This document shows, in pieces, positions 17,926-27,700 of a DNA stretch of 64,000 nucleotides. Position 1 is the first letter of the stretch. Each line of letters opens with the position of its first letter. The notes below the pieces were generated by a model, which made no database searches, was not told where the DNA came from, and saw only the letters and a program-made list of their open reading frames with translations. This stretch comes from Lentisphaerota bacterium. Its GTDB lineage: Bacteria > Verrucomicrobiota > Lentisphaeria > Oligosphaerales > JABHEG01. The stretch lies in NCBI GenBank assembly GCA_018676675.1, contig JABHEG010000043.1:51191-115190 (forward strand). The letters run 5' to 3'. The translations under genes were made by a program, and so were the position numbers.

Positions 17926-18615
17926 TTAGAGCTCCTCGAGAACGTTATCGACCTTTTGGGGAATGAAGTAGGAGCGGGTCAAGGCTTCAGCATACGTCAC
18001 GCCGATCTTGCTTCCGTGGAAGCGGGCGCGCGCCTCGAGCTGATCGAACATGGATCCGAGATGATCCTGGGCTGTTTCGAACTGCCGCCACGCCTCGATC
18101 TTGGCGTCAAACGTGTCGGTGATGTCAACGATGTGCGTCGGTTCAGGCAAGGTGTGGAGCACCTCGAAGTGGTACATGGAGGGGGCCGCCCAGGGCTCCC
18201 CCAAATCGGCACTACACTCCCACCCCGCCTGCCACCACGAGTCGCAAGCCAGTCGCGCCATCGCGCGATGCTGGAAGTACTCGAGCCAGCCATGGCCGAG
18301 GATGACATCGGGCCGAACCCGACGGATAGCGCGCATGCACTCCCGGTAGGTCTCGCGATTCTCCTGGACGGCAAAATCCGGCACGTCCAGGCACTCAAAA
18401 TCGTCGACACCCAGGATCTTGTGCGCCTTGACGGCCTCAGCCTTGAAGCGCTCGACGCACGTGTCGCGGTCCGCGAGCGTGGTAAATGCTTCGTCACCGT
18501 TGCCAAAACACATGACCGACACCGTTCCCCCCAAGTCGACGCACTTACGCAGGATGCCGCCAACCGCCAAAATGGAGTCGTCCAGATGTCCGCCTAAAAC
18601 GAGAATCTTCTTCAT
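17926..18615 (-). CDS. PIG-L/LmbE family deacetylase
   Basis: The protein has 229 residues, typical of the family. The N-terminal motif is GGHLDDSILAVGG. It keeps the zinc His10 and Asp13 and the catalytic Asp12 of the usual HPDDE, but has Leu for Pro and Ser for the final Glu. The third ligand is probably in the segment GHGWLEYFQHRAMARL. Members remove N-acetyl from GlcNAc-type sugars. No signal peptide is seen. The start is ATG 18615 behind GGGAAG. It lies 27 nt after the M24 gene and abuts the NodB gene without a gap, so all three should be translated from one message. Confidence 0.85.
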   Translation of the reverse strand: MKKILVLGGHLDDSILAVGGILRKCVDLGGTVSVMCFGNGDEAFTTLADRDTCVERFKAEAVKAHKILGVDDFECLDVPDFAVQENRETYRECMRAIRRVRPDVILGHGWLEYFQHRAMARLACDSWWQAGWECSADLGEPWAAPSMYHFEVLHTLPEPTHIVDITDTFDAKIEAWRQFETAQDHLGSMFDQLEARARFHGSKIGVTYAEALTRSYFIPQKVDNVLEEL

Positions 18616-18642
18616 TGAGAGCTTCCCTGTCAGTCGCTGTTC

Positions 18643-19815
18643 TCACACGCCCCTGGCCACCAGCTCACGGATGCTTGGCGTCAGCGATTCCGCTCCCGCT
18701 TCCGTGATCATGAAGCCTTCCTCAATGCGGTTCGAACCATCCGGATGCCCGAACAGGCTGATGTCCGAATTGACGCACATGCCGGTCTCCAGCGGGTAGT
18801 CGCTGTCCGCGTCGGGGTAGGGAGACTCGGCTTCGGCCAGACCGATGCCGTGCATGGGCGGGTAGACATCGTACTCCTCAAGGCCATGCTTCCTGAACAC
18901 GGCCTTGACAGCGCGCACCATTTCACCCGAAATGACACCGGACTTGAGGTAGCCCTGCTGAACGTTGGCCGCTTCGAAAAGCGCCGCGAGGAAACGCTTC
19001 TGGCCATCCGTGGCGCGACCGATGACGAAGGGGTATTCGACAGTGGCGACGTACCCCTCATACTGAACGGCCAAAGCAGCCATCACCATGTCGCCATCGC
19101 CCATGATCCGCTCGACGGGCCGACCGATGATGGTTGCTGCGCGCGGTCCGGAGCCGAATACGGTGAAGTTGATGTCCTCGGCGCCCGCCATGCGTGCTGC
19201 CCCTTCACCGGCTCCCGCCGCCTGCCGTTCCGTGTTGCCGGGCTGGCAATTCTCCATGAGCTTCTCGTAGCCGATGCAGGCCAGTTCCCCAGCCCTACGC
19301 AGGCAGGCGATCTCGTCTGGACTCTTCACCAGACGCAGAGCGTTCAGAATGTCGGCCGCATCCACGATCTCTACCGCGGATCCCGCGTTCTGGATGCGTT
19401 CCATGATCGGAAAGGGAATGTCGAGCATCCCGACAACTCCCAGGCGACGCCCTCCGGCGAGCGTCTCGCCCAGGATCTCGTTGAGTGATGAGAACTCCGC
19501 CAGAGGGTAATCGATCTCCTCGGGGACACTGACACAGGCGAACTCTTTGATGTTACGCACATCATCCCACACGCACATGGACTGGGCGTAAAGCTGCCCC
19601 TCTGGGGCCCCCGCCAGAATGGGCGCCCCCGTGCGAGGAATGAAACATCCTCCACGCTCGAAGATTGGCCAAAAATCACACACATACCGCAGGTTCTCCT
19701 TGCGGTACTCGTCGCCATATACCAGGAGCGCGTCCAGTTCCTTGCGGGCAAGGGCCTCCTGCACGGCCTCGATGCGTGATGTGAACTCAGCTCTGGATAT
19801 CTTCGGTTGCGTCAT
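18643..19815 (-). CDS. M24-fold (creatinase/prolidase-like) protein without metal-ligand aspartates
   Basis: The protein has 390 residues. The N-terminal creatinase domain (ALLVYGDEYRKENLRYVCDF) is followed by a pita-bread C-terminal domain. Where M24 metalloenzymes have D-L/G and S-D-x-T-R-T, this protein reads MVMAALAVQYEGYVATVEYP, so both metal-binding Asp residues are absent. His is kept in PPMHGIGLAEAE, and a Glu is kept in EEGFMITEAG. Creatinase itself has the same fold without metal, so hydrolysis of a small C-N compound is possible; a dead scaffold is the other option. The start is ATG 19815, with GGAGG about 8 nt upstream. A longer frame continues through the tandem array to 20259 and is rejected. 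It sits between the sulfatase and PIG-L genes on one strand. Confidence 0.85.
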   Translation of the reverse strand: MTQPKISRAEFTSRIEAVQEALARKELDALLVYGDEYRKENLRYVCDFWPIFERGGCFIPRTGAPILAGAPEGQLYAQSMCVWDDVRNIKEFACVSVPEEIDYPLAEFSSLNEILGETLAGGRRLGVVGMLDIPFPIMERIQNAGSAVEIVDAADILNALRLVKSPDEIACLRRAGELACIGYEKLMENCQPGNTERQAAGAGEGAARMAGAEDINFTVFGSGPRAATIIGRPVERIMGDGDMVMAALAVQYEGYVATVEYPFVIGRATDGQKRFLAALFEAANVQQGYLKSGVISGEMVRAVKAVFRKHGLEEYDVYPPMHGIGLAEAESPYPDADSDYPLETGMCVNSDISLFGHPDGSNRIEEGFMITEAGAESLTPSIRELVARGV

Positions 19816-19939
19816 GTCTGTCGTCCTCCCAGCTGATGGGGTGAAGCTGCTTTCCCGGGATGAACAGCAGAATAGCGTGGGGCGACTGAGGATGCAAAGA
19901 ACGGCACGCCGCTGCTGTGAACACTCAGTACTCCTGAAG

Positions 19940-20184
19940 CGGCTCGACAGAGTCTCGCCCTCCATCGGGCACAGATGTTCCACGGAATCCCTGGAGGGCG
20001 AGACTCTGTCGAGCCGCCCATCGGGCACAGATGTTCCACGGAATCCCTGGAGGGCGAGACTCTGTCGAGCCGCCCATCGGGCACAGATGTTCCACGGAAT
20101 CCCTGGAGGGCGAGACTCTGTCGAGCCGCCCATCGGGCACAAATGTTCCACGGAATCCCTGGAGGGCGAGACTCTGTCGAGCCG
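19940..20184. repeat. four 56-bp tandem repeats bracketed by an inverted arm
   Basis: Units start at 19963, 20019, 20075 and 20131. They are identical except for one base in the fourth (AAATG for AGATG near 20141); the fourth unit also lacks its last two bases. Each unit ends in a 23-bp sequence beginning GAGGGCGAGACTCTG. The array is preceded at 19940-19962 by the exact reverse complement of that 23-bp end, so the left arm can pair with any of four right arms. It lies in the gap between the sulfatase and M24 genes. Confidence 0.95.
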
Positions 20185-20252
20185 TCTTGAAGCTCTTTCC
20201 CAAAGTAACAAAGGCATTCCTCCGGCACTGACACGCCGCACTGCCAAATCCT

Positions 20253-21584
20253 CTAGCATGAGGCAATCCGGGGGTAATCCTCACCACGAGCGGATGCCGC
20301 ACACGACTCCCGCCAGACCTTCAGTGACTCACAGAGTTCCTGCACCACAGCGGGGTACTGGTCAGCAATGTCACGCGTCTCGTAAGGGTCCTCCAGCAAA
20401 TCGTACAACTCGAACGGCTGGTCGGCACCGCCTCGATAGATCTTGTACCGGTTGTCCGTCATCGCCATTTGGTTCGCCGACTGGAAGCCTATCCGGTGAG
20501 AGCGAGACTGCAGTTTGCCATCGAGAACCGGAAGCAGGCTGATCCCATCGTACGGGCGGCGCAGGGCATCCGGAAGCTGGTACCCCCAGACATCCATCAC
20601 GGTCGTGAAGTAGTCGCACGTGCTGCAGGGGACATCGACCGTCCGCGGCTCCGGGAAACGCTCGGGCCACACCAACAGGCCAGGCACGCGAACGCCTCCT
20701 TCGTAGAGATTCCCCTTACGCCCACGGAACGGCCCTGAGCTACCTTGCTGGCGGCCTCCGGGAACTTGCTCGCATCCTCCACCAGCACCCGCCGGGCCAT
20801 TGTCCGCGCAGAACCAGAGCATGGTCGTGGCGGCGATCCCAAGCTCCTGCAGTTCGGCCCGCAGCCGGCCCATCTGCTCATCCATGGCCGTGACGCAGCC
20901 GTAATAGTGCTGATGATCTTCATCCTGGTCCGCATACATGTCCAGATACGTCCCTCCCGACCTCACCGGCTCATGCGGCGAATGGAACCAGATGACCGCG
21001 ACGAAAGGCTCGGCCGCATCCACTGCTGCACGAATGAACGGCAGAGCCCGATCCATCACGATGCGTGAATCATCTCCCGCAAGGTTGTCGGTCGCGAACT
21101 CGCCGGGACCAGTCCAATACTTGCCGGGGAAGCGCTGGTTCTCCATGGGGTCCCATGTGGGCATCGCGATCTCAGTCGAAAAACAGACGTCGAAGCCATT
21201 ATCCCAAGGTGGGGAGTAGTCGGTCGTTCCGGGACCGCCCCTGCGACCATCCGGGATGTCGCGCGTCAGCGTACCCAGATGCCATTTGCCAAAGTGCCCG
21301 GTCCGGTAACCAAGTTCCTTCGCGATCTCCGCAACGGTGATCTCTTCCCGCTTCATGTGCCCGACGTTAGCAAACGTTATGCCATAGCGATACGGGTGGC
21401 GCCCGGTTACCACACTGCCACGCGTCGGTGAGCACACAGGCGCAGCCGCATAAAACCGATCGAACCGCGTCCCTTCCCGACTCATGGCGTCCAGGTGCGG
21501 AGTCCGCAGCCTGGGATGGCCGTTGTAGCCGGTGTCGCCCCAGCCTTGGTCGTCAGTCATGCAGAAGATGATGTTTGGTCTCAT
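20253..21584 (-). CDS. formylglycine-dependent sulfatase (S1 family)
   Basis: The protein has 443 residues. The N-terminal metal motif is MTDDQGWGDTG (Asp11, Asp12). The modification site CSPTR is at residues 51-55, in the context APVCSPTRGSVVTGRHPYRYG, so Cys51 would become formylglycine. Later metal and substrate residues lie in GKWHLG and CADNGPAG. It should cut sulfate esters from sugars. The start is ATG 21584, with a weak GAGA upstream, and no signal peptide is visible in this or the longer frame. That is unusual, since most S1 sulfatases are exported, so I infer a cytoplasmic enzyme or a missed leader. It is the first gene of the same-strand group that continues to the isomerase, although the tandem array splits it from the rest. 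Confidence 0.9.
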   Translation of the reverse strand: MRPNIIFCMTDDQGWGDTGYNGHPRLRTPHLDAMSREGTRFDRFYAAAPVCSPTRGSVVTGRHPYRYGITFANVGHMKREEITVAEIAKELGYRTGHFGKWHLGTLTRDIPDGRRGGPGTTDYSPPWDNGFDVCFSTEIAMPTWDPMENQRFPGKYWTGPGEFATDNLAGDDSRIVMDRALPFIRAAVDAAEPFVAVIWFHSPHEPVRSGGTYLDMYADQDEDHQHYYGCVTAMDEQMGRLRAELQELGIAATTMLWFCADNGPAGAGGGCEQVPGGRQQGSSGPFRGRKGNLYEGGVRVPGLLVWPERFPEPRTVDVPCSTCDYFTTVMDVWGYQLPDALRRPYDGISLLPVLDGKLQSRSHRIGFQSANQMAMTDNRYKIYRGGADQPFELYDLLEDPYETRDIADQYPAVVQELCESLKVWRESCAASARGEDYPRIASC

Positions 21585-22089
21585 TTCGTCTCTGCTTTCT
21601 GGTGCGTAACCCGAACTGCCCTGTCCGTCCGAACCGCGACGTCCAGGAGCGGTCCGCCTTGGTACTGCTCTAGGGCACTGCTCCCGAAGGTCACGAATGC
21701 AGGTCAAGTCAAGCCGCTATTTTCTCCGAGACAGCGCAATACACCACGACAGACGATGGTGTCACAGCCACCGTCTACGTGGTCGCCCGTCGCGCGAGCG
21801 TCGGCCACCGGGGGAGCAGTCGGTCTAATGTCATTGATTCAGGGCGTTCGGTGTATGTAGTTCCGCGTTCACGCGGCCCGGAGAAACCGTCTAAAGACGG
21901 AACTACGTACGGTTCACTTGTCCAGTAGCCGCCGGTCCCCCAACGGCTGCAAGCTCTGAGCCCGCCGAATGGGGGTATGGGGCAGCGTCCCGGTTCTTCC
22001 GTCCCAACGACTTACGCCTTAGCTTGGCAGGCATGCGCTACTCACGGGAGCGGTCTGCTCACGCTGTTCCCCGTTCCGCCAGGTTCCTC
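21585..22089. other. 505-nt gap without a gene
   Basis: I see no credible coding sequence. It contains the palindrome at 21853-21910, a partial relative of the CGCGACTTTCGGGAGCGG repeat (near 21630-21650) and otherwise plain GC-rich sequence. It separates the sulfatase start from the beta-helix stop. Confidence 0.6.
21853..21910. repeat. cruciform-like palindrome
   Basis: GTATGTAGTTCCG (21853-21865) pairs with CGGAACTACGTAC (21898-21910) at 12 of 13 positions. Two smaller hairpins lie inside: CCGCG-TTCA-CGCGG and CCGTC-TAAA-GACGG. The layout is that of a REP-like element. Confidence 0.7.
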
Positions 22090-24681
22090 TCACCGCCTTG
22101 GCCCGACCTTGCTCAGGTCGATGGGAACGAAGCCATACTCAGGTTTGAGCGCTGGAGAGTCGGGACGGAGTCGGTAGTCATCGGCCGCGCTGTTGGCGAA
22201 CAGTGGATCCGTCAACACGGATGCAGCACCATGGCCGAGTTTCCGCCATTCGTCCAGAGGAAGGCGCTTGACCGCTCCTCCAATCCTGGCCGCGAACAAC
22301 GCATCGTGGTCCGGCGTCGCGAAGATCAGATTCCGGTCGCACTCGACCAAATGCTCCAGATCCACAGCACTGGCATTGACCACAACCACATCCGGGTTGG
22401 GGAGCACCATGACATTCCGGAACACGCGCGTCTCAAACGCTTTCTGCCTGTGATTGGCGTAGCGGATCTGGCTGCGCCCGCCAGCCGCCAGAATGTTGTC
22501 ATGGACAGTGTTCCCGCGTCCCCCCTGTACGAATACCGCATCGTCACAGGCGTAGACCAGATTGTGCGCCACCTCGTAGCCGGCCGCGAACGAATCCAGG
22601 TAGATACCATTCGAACTGGACAGGACGTTGTCATCCTTGATCCCACCATAGCCGATGGAATGATGGACGAGATTGTGCCGGATCTTGCCGTCACTGGGCT
22701 CAGACTTGAGGCGCTGGGTGACCTCGATCGCCCCAGTGTCATAGGTCTCGAGGTTCACATGGTGCACATCATTGTACTCGATCACAGTGCGCACACCCGC
22801 ATACTTGAGCGAAATGCCGTAGCGCGAGCTTCTGGTGATCCGGTTGTGGACGATCACGTTGTCGTCCCCGCCATTGTCGATGGTCACGCCGGCCACGTGC
22901 TTGTAGACCCGGCCGATGTCATCAATCACATTGTCCTCGACCCGGTTCCGGTGCGACTTGTCCCGCAACGTGACCCCGCCTTCGGCGCTGTCCAGGATCG
23001 TGTTGCCGGCGATCCGCAAGTCCTCGCAGCCCACGGCACAGACCGCTGTCTTGCCAATGTTGGCGAACCGGCAGTTGCGGACCTCGCAGTGCGCAGCCCG
23101 CTCGAAGTGGAAGACACCTTCGCGCCCCATCCTGTAGCCGCTCGGGTCGTCCTTCTCCGGGTCGAAATCGGTGACGCGAACATGCAGCCCCTCAAACCGT
23201 AGGTGCTCCACCTTGGCGACCCCACCCAGGACCTCCAGCACACGTCCCGCCATCGGGGCGTAGACCGCCTGGTTTGTCATGGCTGACCGCCCCAGCAAAC
23301 GGCCGAGAAGTCCCCGGGAGTCGGTTTCAGGGCGGTAGTAGAGCCGCCCGGCAGACGTATCGAGGAACCACTCCCCGGGAGCGTCCAGTTCCTCCTTCAC
23401 GTTCTCGACAAAGAAACGCGCCTTGCCGGCCAGATCATAGCGACACTCAGTACCGTCAAGACGAATCTCGGAACCATCCTCCAGTACAGACGTGATACGC
23501 CCAATCACCTTGAAGGCCCGGCAGGTGTAGTAACTGGTGGGAAAAATGTGTAGCTCAGCCTGACCGGTGGCTGCCCATGTGGGCTTCGCCGTTCCCGGCT
23601 TCAGGGGAACACGCTTCTTGGTCCCCGGTGCGTCCTTGGCCGATGCCGCCGTTCCACGCTTCAACTGCGGGGCTTCGAACGCGATGTAGGTCTCCGCATG
23701 CACGACGAACAGGTGATGCCCCGAAGCGGGAGGTGGAACAGGCGATTCGTCGGGCTTCCACTCTGGGTCCGTGGTGAACACAAAGCAGTCGATGTCGATA
23801 CCCCCGCCCTTCAGGTTCTGCCAGCGCAGTGTGTGGCTGCCCTTCGTGAACGCCATCGTCGTGTTACGAGACCATTTCTGCGTCTTCCAGCTCCCGGTGT
23901 CAGGCAGGTTGGTGATGAACGTCGGTTCGCCACCGCCCACCGACAGCGCACAGCGATCACCCATGTTGTCGACCACCAGACAGGGCGGCGGCAAGGTCCC
24001 GTTCTGGGCGGCATAGCGAGTCCAGACACGGTACGTCCCGTCAGTGGGGACATCGATGGCGTAGTCCATCCAATCTCCGACGTTGTGGATGCAGCTTGCA
24101 GTGGTGTTGTGCGGATCGTACTCGGAAAACAGAAAACCCGAGCGATACGGATCAGAGAGGTCGACATTCGGGTAGCGCGCCCGGGTTTGGCGCCGTCCGT
24201 TCACGAACAGAGATCGGAAGAGCCACGTGCCGTTACGCGCCTCCGGAATATCGGCGACGAACGTCCCATCCGGTTGCCGCTCCCACCCGGTGATCCGTCG
24301 TCCACCACAGAGCACGGGCCGCTCACCTTCGAACGCTTTGTAGGTGATCGGGAACTGGGCCGTACCTGAATCATCCGGAGTGAAGCTGACCGGCTCGGAG
24401 ATTGTGTACTCACCCCCGCGCACATGGACGGTCACCGGCTCGTTCAGTCTTTCGGGGCGCTTACGCCACCTCCGAACGGTATCCCGGGCGGCGGCCAGCC
24501 CCGCCAACGGCCCATCTGAGCGAGTGGCGTTTGGCGCAGGAAGCGTCCCCGACCACGCATCGTTCCCCAATGGGCAGACGTACAGATCCAGAGCCGGCAC
24601 AACTGCCCCCGCAAACAGAACCACCGAAACGACGACGAGCGGGAGAAAGGCTCGACGTCCGCAAACTCGTTCCATGTGCAT
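22090..24681 (-). CDS. secreted right-handed beta-helix protein with inserted carbohydrate-binding-like module
   Basis: The protein has 863 residues. The start is ATG 24681, with AGGAG seven nt before it. A signal peptide (LPLVVVSVVLFAGAVVPALD) leads into DLYVCPLGNDAWSGTLPAPN, the usual opening of this beta-helix family, then VTVHVRGGEYTISEPVSFTP. A module near residues 185-300 looks like an inserted CBM6-type sandwich (VGDWMDYAIDVPTDGTYRVW; MAFTKGSHTLRWQNL). The helix proper resumes after about residue 480, with repeated N-x-I turns (RIAGNTILDSAEGGVTL). The family is often annotated as putative glycosidase or lyase, and I see no confirmed active site. It stands alone between long gaps, upstream in direction from the sulfatase. 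Confidence 0.85.
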   Translation of the reverse strand: MHMERVCGRRAFLPLVVVSVVLFAGAVVPALDLYVCPLGNDAWSGTLPAPNATRSDGPLAGLAAARDTVRRWRKRPERLNEPVTVHVRGGEYTISEPVSFTPDDSGTAQFPITYKAFEGERPVLCGGRRITGWERQPDGTFVADIPEARNGTWLFRSLFVNGRRQTRARYPNVDLSDPYRSGFLFSEYDPHNTTASCIHNVGDWMDYAIDVPTDGTYRVWTRYAAQNGTLPPPCLVVDNMGDRCALSVGGGEPTFITNLPDTGSWKTQKWSRNTTMAFTKGSHTLRWQNLKGGGIDIDCFVFTTDPEWKPDESPVPPPASGHHLFVVHAETYIAFEAPQLKRGTAASAKDAPGTKKRVPLKPGTAKPTWAATGQAELHIFPTSYYTCRAFKVIGRITSVLEDGSEIRLDGTECRYDLAGKARFFVENVKEELDAPGEWFLDTSAGRLYYRPETDSRGLLGRLLGRSAMTNQAVYAPMAGRVLEVLGGVAKVEHLRFEGLHVRVTDFDPEKDDPSGYRMGREGVFHFERAAHCEVRNCRFANIGKTAVCAVGCEDLRIAGNTILDSAEGGVTLRDKSHRNRVEDNVIDDIGRVYKHVAGVTIDNGGDDNVIVHNRITRSSRYGISLKYAGVRTVIEYNDVHHVNLETYDTGAIEVTQRLKSEPSDGKIRHNLVHHSIGYGGIKDDNVLSSSNGIYLDSFAAGYEVAHNLVYACDDAVFVQGGRGNTVHDNILAAGGRSQIRYANHRQKAFETRVFRNVMVLPNPDVVVVNASAVDLEHLVECDRNLIFATPDHDALFAARIGGAVKRLPLDEWRKLGHGAASVLTDPLFANSAADDYRLRPDSPALKPEYGFVPIDLSKVGPRR

Positions 24682-24777
24682 CCAGAAACTCCTGTCAATT
24701 GTCGATAGTTGTGTCCTGTCCCGGCCCAAACCCGATGTGGATGATCTGTCAGCGCCCCGAGTCACAGAAGCGGCCCC

Positions 24778-27700
24778 TTACTGGGACTCCCAGGTCGCCT
24801 GATCAGAACTGCCGCTGATCCGGTCAGAGACCGTTACCGTCCACGTGCCGGAACGCGCGTTCTCCGGCCACACCATGGCCGACGCATACACGCCACGCTC
24901 GGCAACTCGGACGCCGGAGAGATCGTCCCGGACCTTACCCTCCGGATCACGGACAACAAGGTCGAACGGTAAGGTACTGCGCACCGGCTGGCTGCCCTTC
25001 CCGATCAGGCGTACGGCGAGCATCAGCTTACGACCTTCCTCACCCGGGGGAGAAGCGCTGACCTCAATGGTCCTCGGGAGGCGAGGCAACAACGCCAGCG
25101 CACGTCCCCACCGATCCTCGCAAGTGACCTCGAACGAGAGCACACCAGCCTCGACCGTGAACGGGATACGCTCTCCAGTGACGATATCCACGAGAGCATG
25201 GTCGATCTCAGATACATCCCCCCGAGCCATCACACGTGTGGTAGCCGATTCCTTGTTGTGATTGGCGATCATGAAGGCACGCCCAAGCCCACGCTTCGGA
25301 ACGAACGTAATGGCACTGAACTCCCCATCCTCCGGACGTGATACCAGCCGAGCGCGCTTGCGAAGGACGTAGGCAATCAGATCGCGCTTCGCCCCGTTGG
25401 TTTCTCCCCTGAGCGCGGCAGTCGGCATCCCAAGCAAGATGGCCTGGCCGCGCCCCACAGGTCCGCGAACGCAGGCAGGAGTCGTGTCCCCGAATGTGAA
25501 AAGAAGCTCCGCCCCGGACTTGGGAACGAGTGCGTTACCACGACTGAACGGCACGGGATTCGGCATGCGCACGTTCACATAGTCCGCCGACACCGAACGC
25601 TCAGCCCCAACGGTGGCCGGCAGAATGTCGTACAGAGCTTTGGTGGGCCCGTTGTTCTCGTCACGATGCCCCGAGTCAGTGCTGACGAGCAGCGTCCCGC
25701 CACCTTCGGCGAAACGTGCCAACTCCCGCAGCGTGTGCTCCTGAACCTGGCGTGCATATCCCACTACACACACGTCGTAGTTGCGCAGGTCGCCGCGCTG
25801 GATCTGCTTGTCGAAGAGCACGTCGACATGCCCGAACATCTTCCGGAGGAGGTCAAACTGCGCACGCACGGCCCCACCCAGCCCGATGTACTGCTTGGAC
25901 GTGCCCACCAGCTTGAGGTAATCATCGTTGAAGTCGTGTCCCAATGAGATCCACATGTAAGCCGTCTGCGGGTAGAGCATGGCCACTCGAGCCCGCGACC
26001 GCGAGTAGTGGTTCAAGGTACGCCCAATCCGCCCGGCATCGGCGGTCGTCCGCGTCGCGATCTCCGCAAAGCGCTTGTCCTGACGTCCGTTCGTCTCAAA
26101 AGATGTCGTGCCGTAAGCGAACACCTCAAACTTGCGTGCGCCGCCGGAAATGGCCCCGAACACCTGCTCAGGGAACGCTTCGTAGTACGCGTTACTCAGT
26201 TGGCCACCGTAGAAACTGGGTTCGGAAAGCTGCCCAAACTCAGTGGCCGACCAGAGAATGGCCATGCAACCCAACGACTTCACGTAAAGCTTCGGCTCGC
26301 CGTAGTGATAGACGTCCGGGGCCGTGGCCCCAAGCCCCGAGATCGTGTCCGGAAGGTCCAGGACAGCCGACGAGTGAGACGCCATGGCCATGGGACTGAT
26401 TGAGCAGTTGGCAACCATGTCAGGAGCATGAGCAGCCCCGACGACACGCGAAAGCCAAGCCAAGTCAGCCGTCACTTGGAGCTTGGCCTCCAGAAGCTGG
26501 TACGCAACACTCGGGTTATCCTGCACCGCAGAGGCCGAATGGCCCGTCATCGCCTCAAACGCCTGCTTGAACCGGTCAGTATCCGTACTGGGAGAACGGG
26601 CTCCCACGATCTCGTCATGGCTGTAATAGCCGTCCGTCAGCGGCATGCGGCCATACAGTCGATCAAAGGCCTCGAACCAGAAGTGCGCGTACGGCAGATA
26701 GTCCTTCCCGGGAAAGGCCATATCCGGAATCCGACAGCCGGAGGTCCGGTCGGTCTTGCCTGCCTTCTTACGGCTGTGGTGGATATCGAGGAGAGGCGCA
26801 TACCATACCGGCTCCGTCTTCAAACCGGCCGCTTGAATGATGGCCGTGTTCCGCGATCGATTCCACATGCGGTACTTGCCGTCGTAAGCCCCGTAGATGT
26901 GGCTGCCCAGCCAGAAGACACTGGTGAAACCGATGGACTTCACTTGACGTGCGATCCGCGTCATGTCCGGGCCGCCCAGGTAGTCATGGTTGAGGGTGAT
27001 TCCGAACGAAAACTCGTCCCGCTGCATCACAGGCAGGGCCACTACGAACGCCGTCCTGGCCGAACCGAGCCGTCGGCCGGGGCTCTCCACGTCCAGCACC
27101 AGCGCGTACCGCCCGCGATCAAGATAGGGCAGCTCGACACACAACTCATCGGCTGCATCCACAAGCGTATTCCGTCCGACAGATACGCTCTTCCCGTCTG
27201 CCATCTCGATTGCCACGTCGATCTCGCAGGGGTACCCAGGCAGTGGTCCACGAACGCCGTTCTCGTTCAGTTTCGGTCTGAGGCGTATGGTGCCGCCCGG
27301 GGTAAACAGGTCTCCATAGCTGTCGCGAATAATGTCGCAGACAATCGTGCCGGGCTGCCCGGACTCGGCCGGCAACGGCTTGGACGGATGTGGGACAGCC
27401 TTCCCGGTTACGTGTGCGACCAGATTATCCCAAAACACGGGATAGGCGGGGGACATGAAGAAATCCCGGCCGAATCCGTCGATCGGCACCCAGGTCGCTT
27501 TGTGCCCATAGTGACCGGTAATCTGCACCACAATCCCCTTTCCAACGGTCTTCTCAGCGATGAACGGTCCCTCCCCTGCCGTCGCAAGCACCGTTGCGCC
27601 GCGAGCCGGCTTCGTGACTTGAGTCCCGGCGAGAAGACCAAGCGCCTCGAGGTCCAGACCGCGGAACAGAGGGTGCTCCGGGAGGGTTGCCCGGACACGG

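Noticed and set aside
19963..20184. CRISPR array
   Set aside because: The units are contiguous 56-bp tandem repeats without variable spacers, and no cas gene is near.
19816..20259. N-terminal extension of the M24 gene through the tandem array
   Set aside because: The extension is a translation of the repeats, while ATG 19815 has GGAGG and begins the normal family N-terminus.
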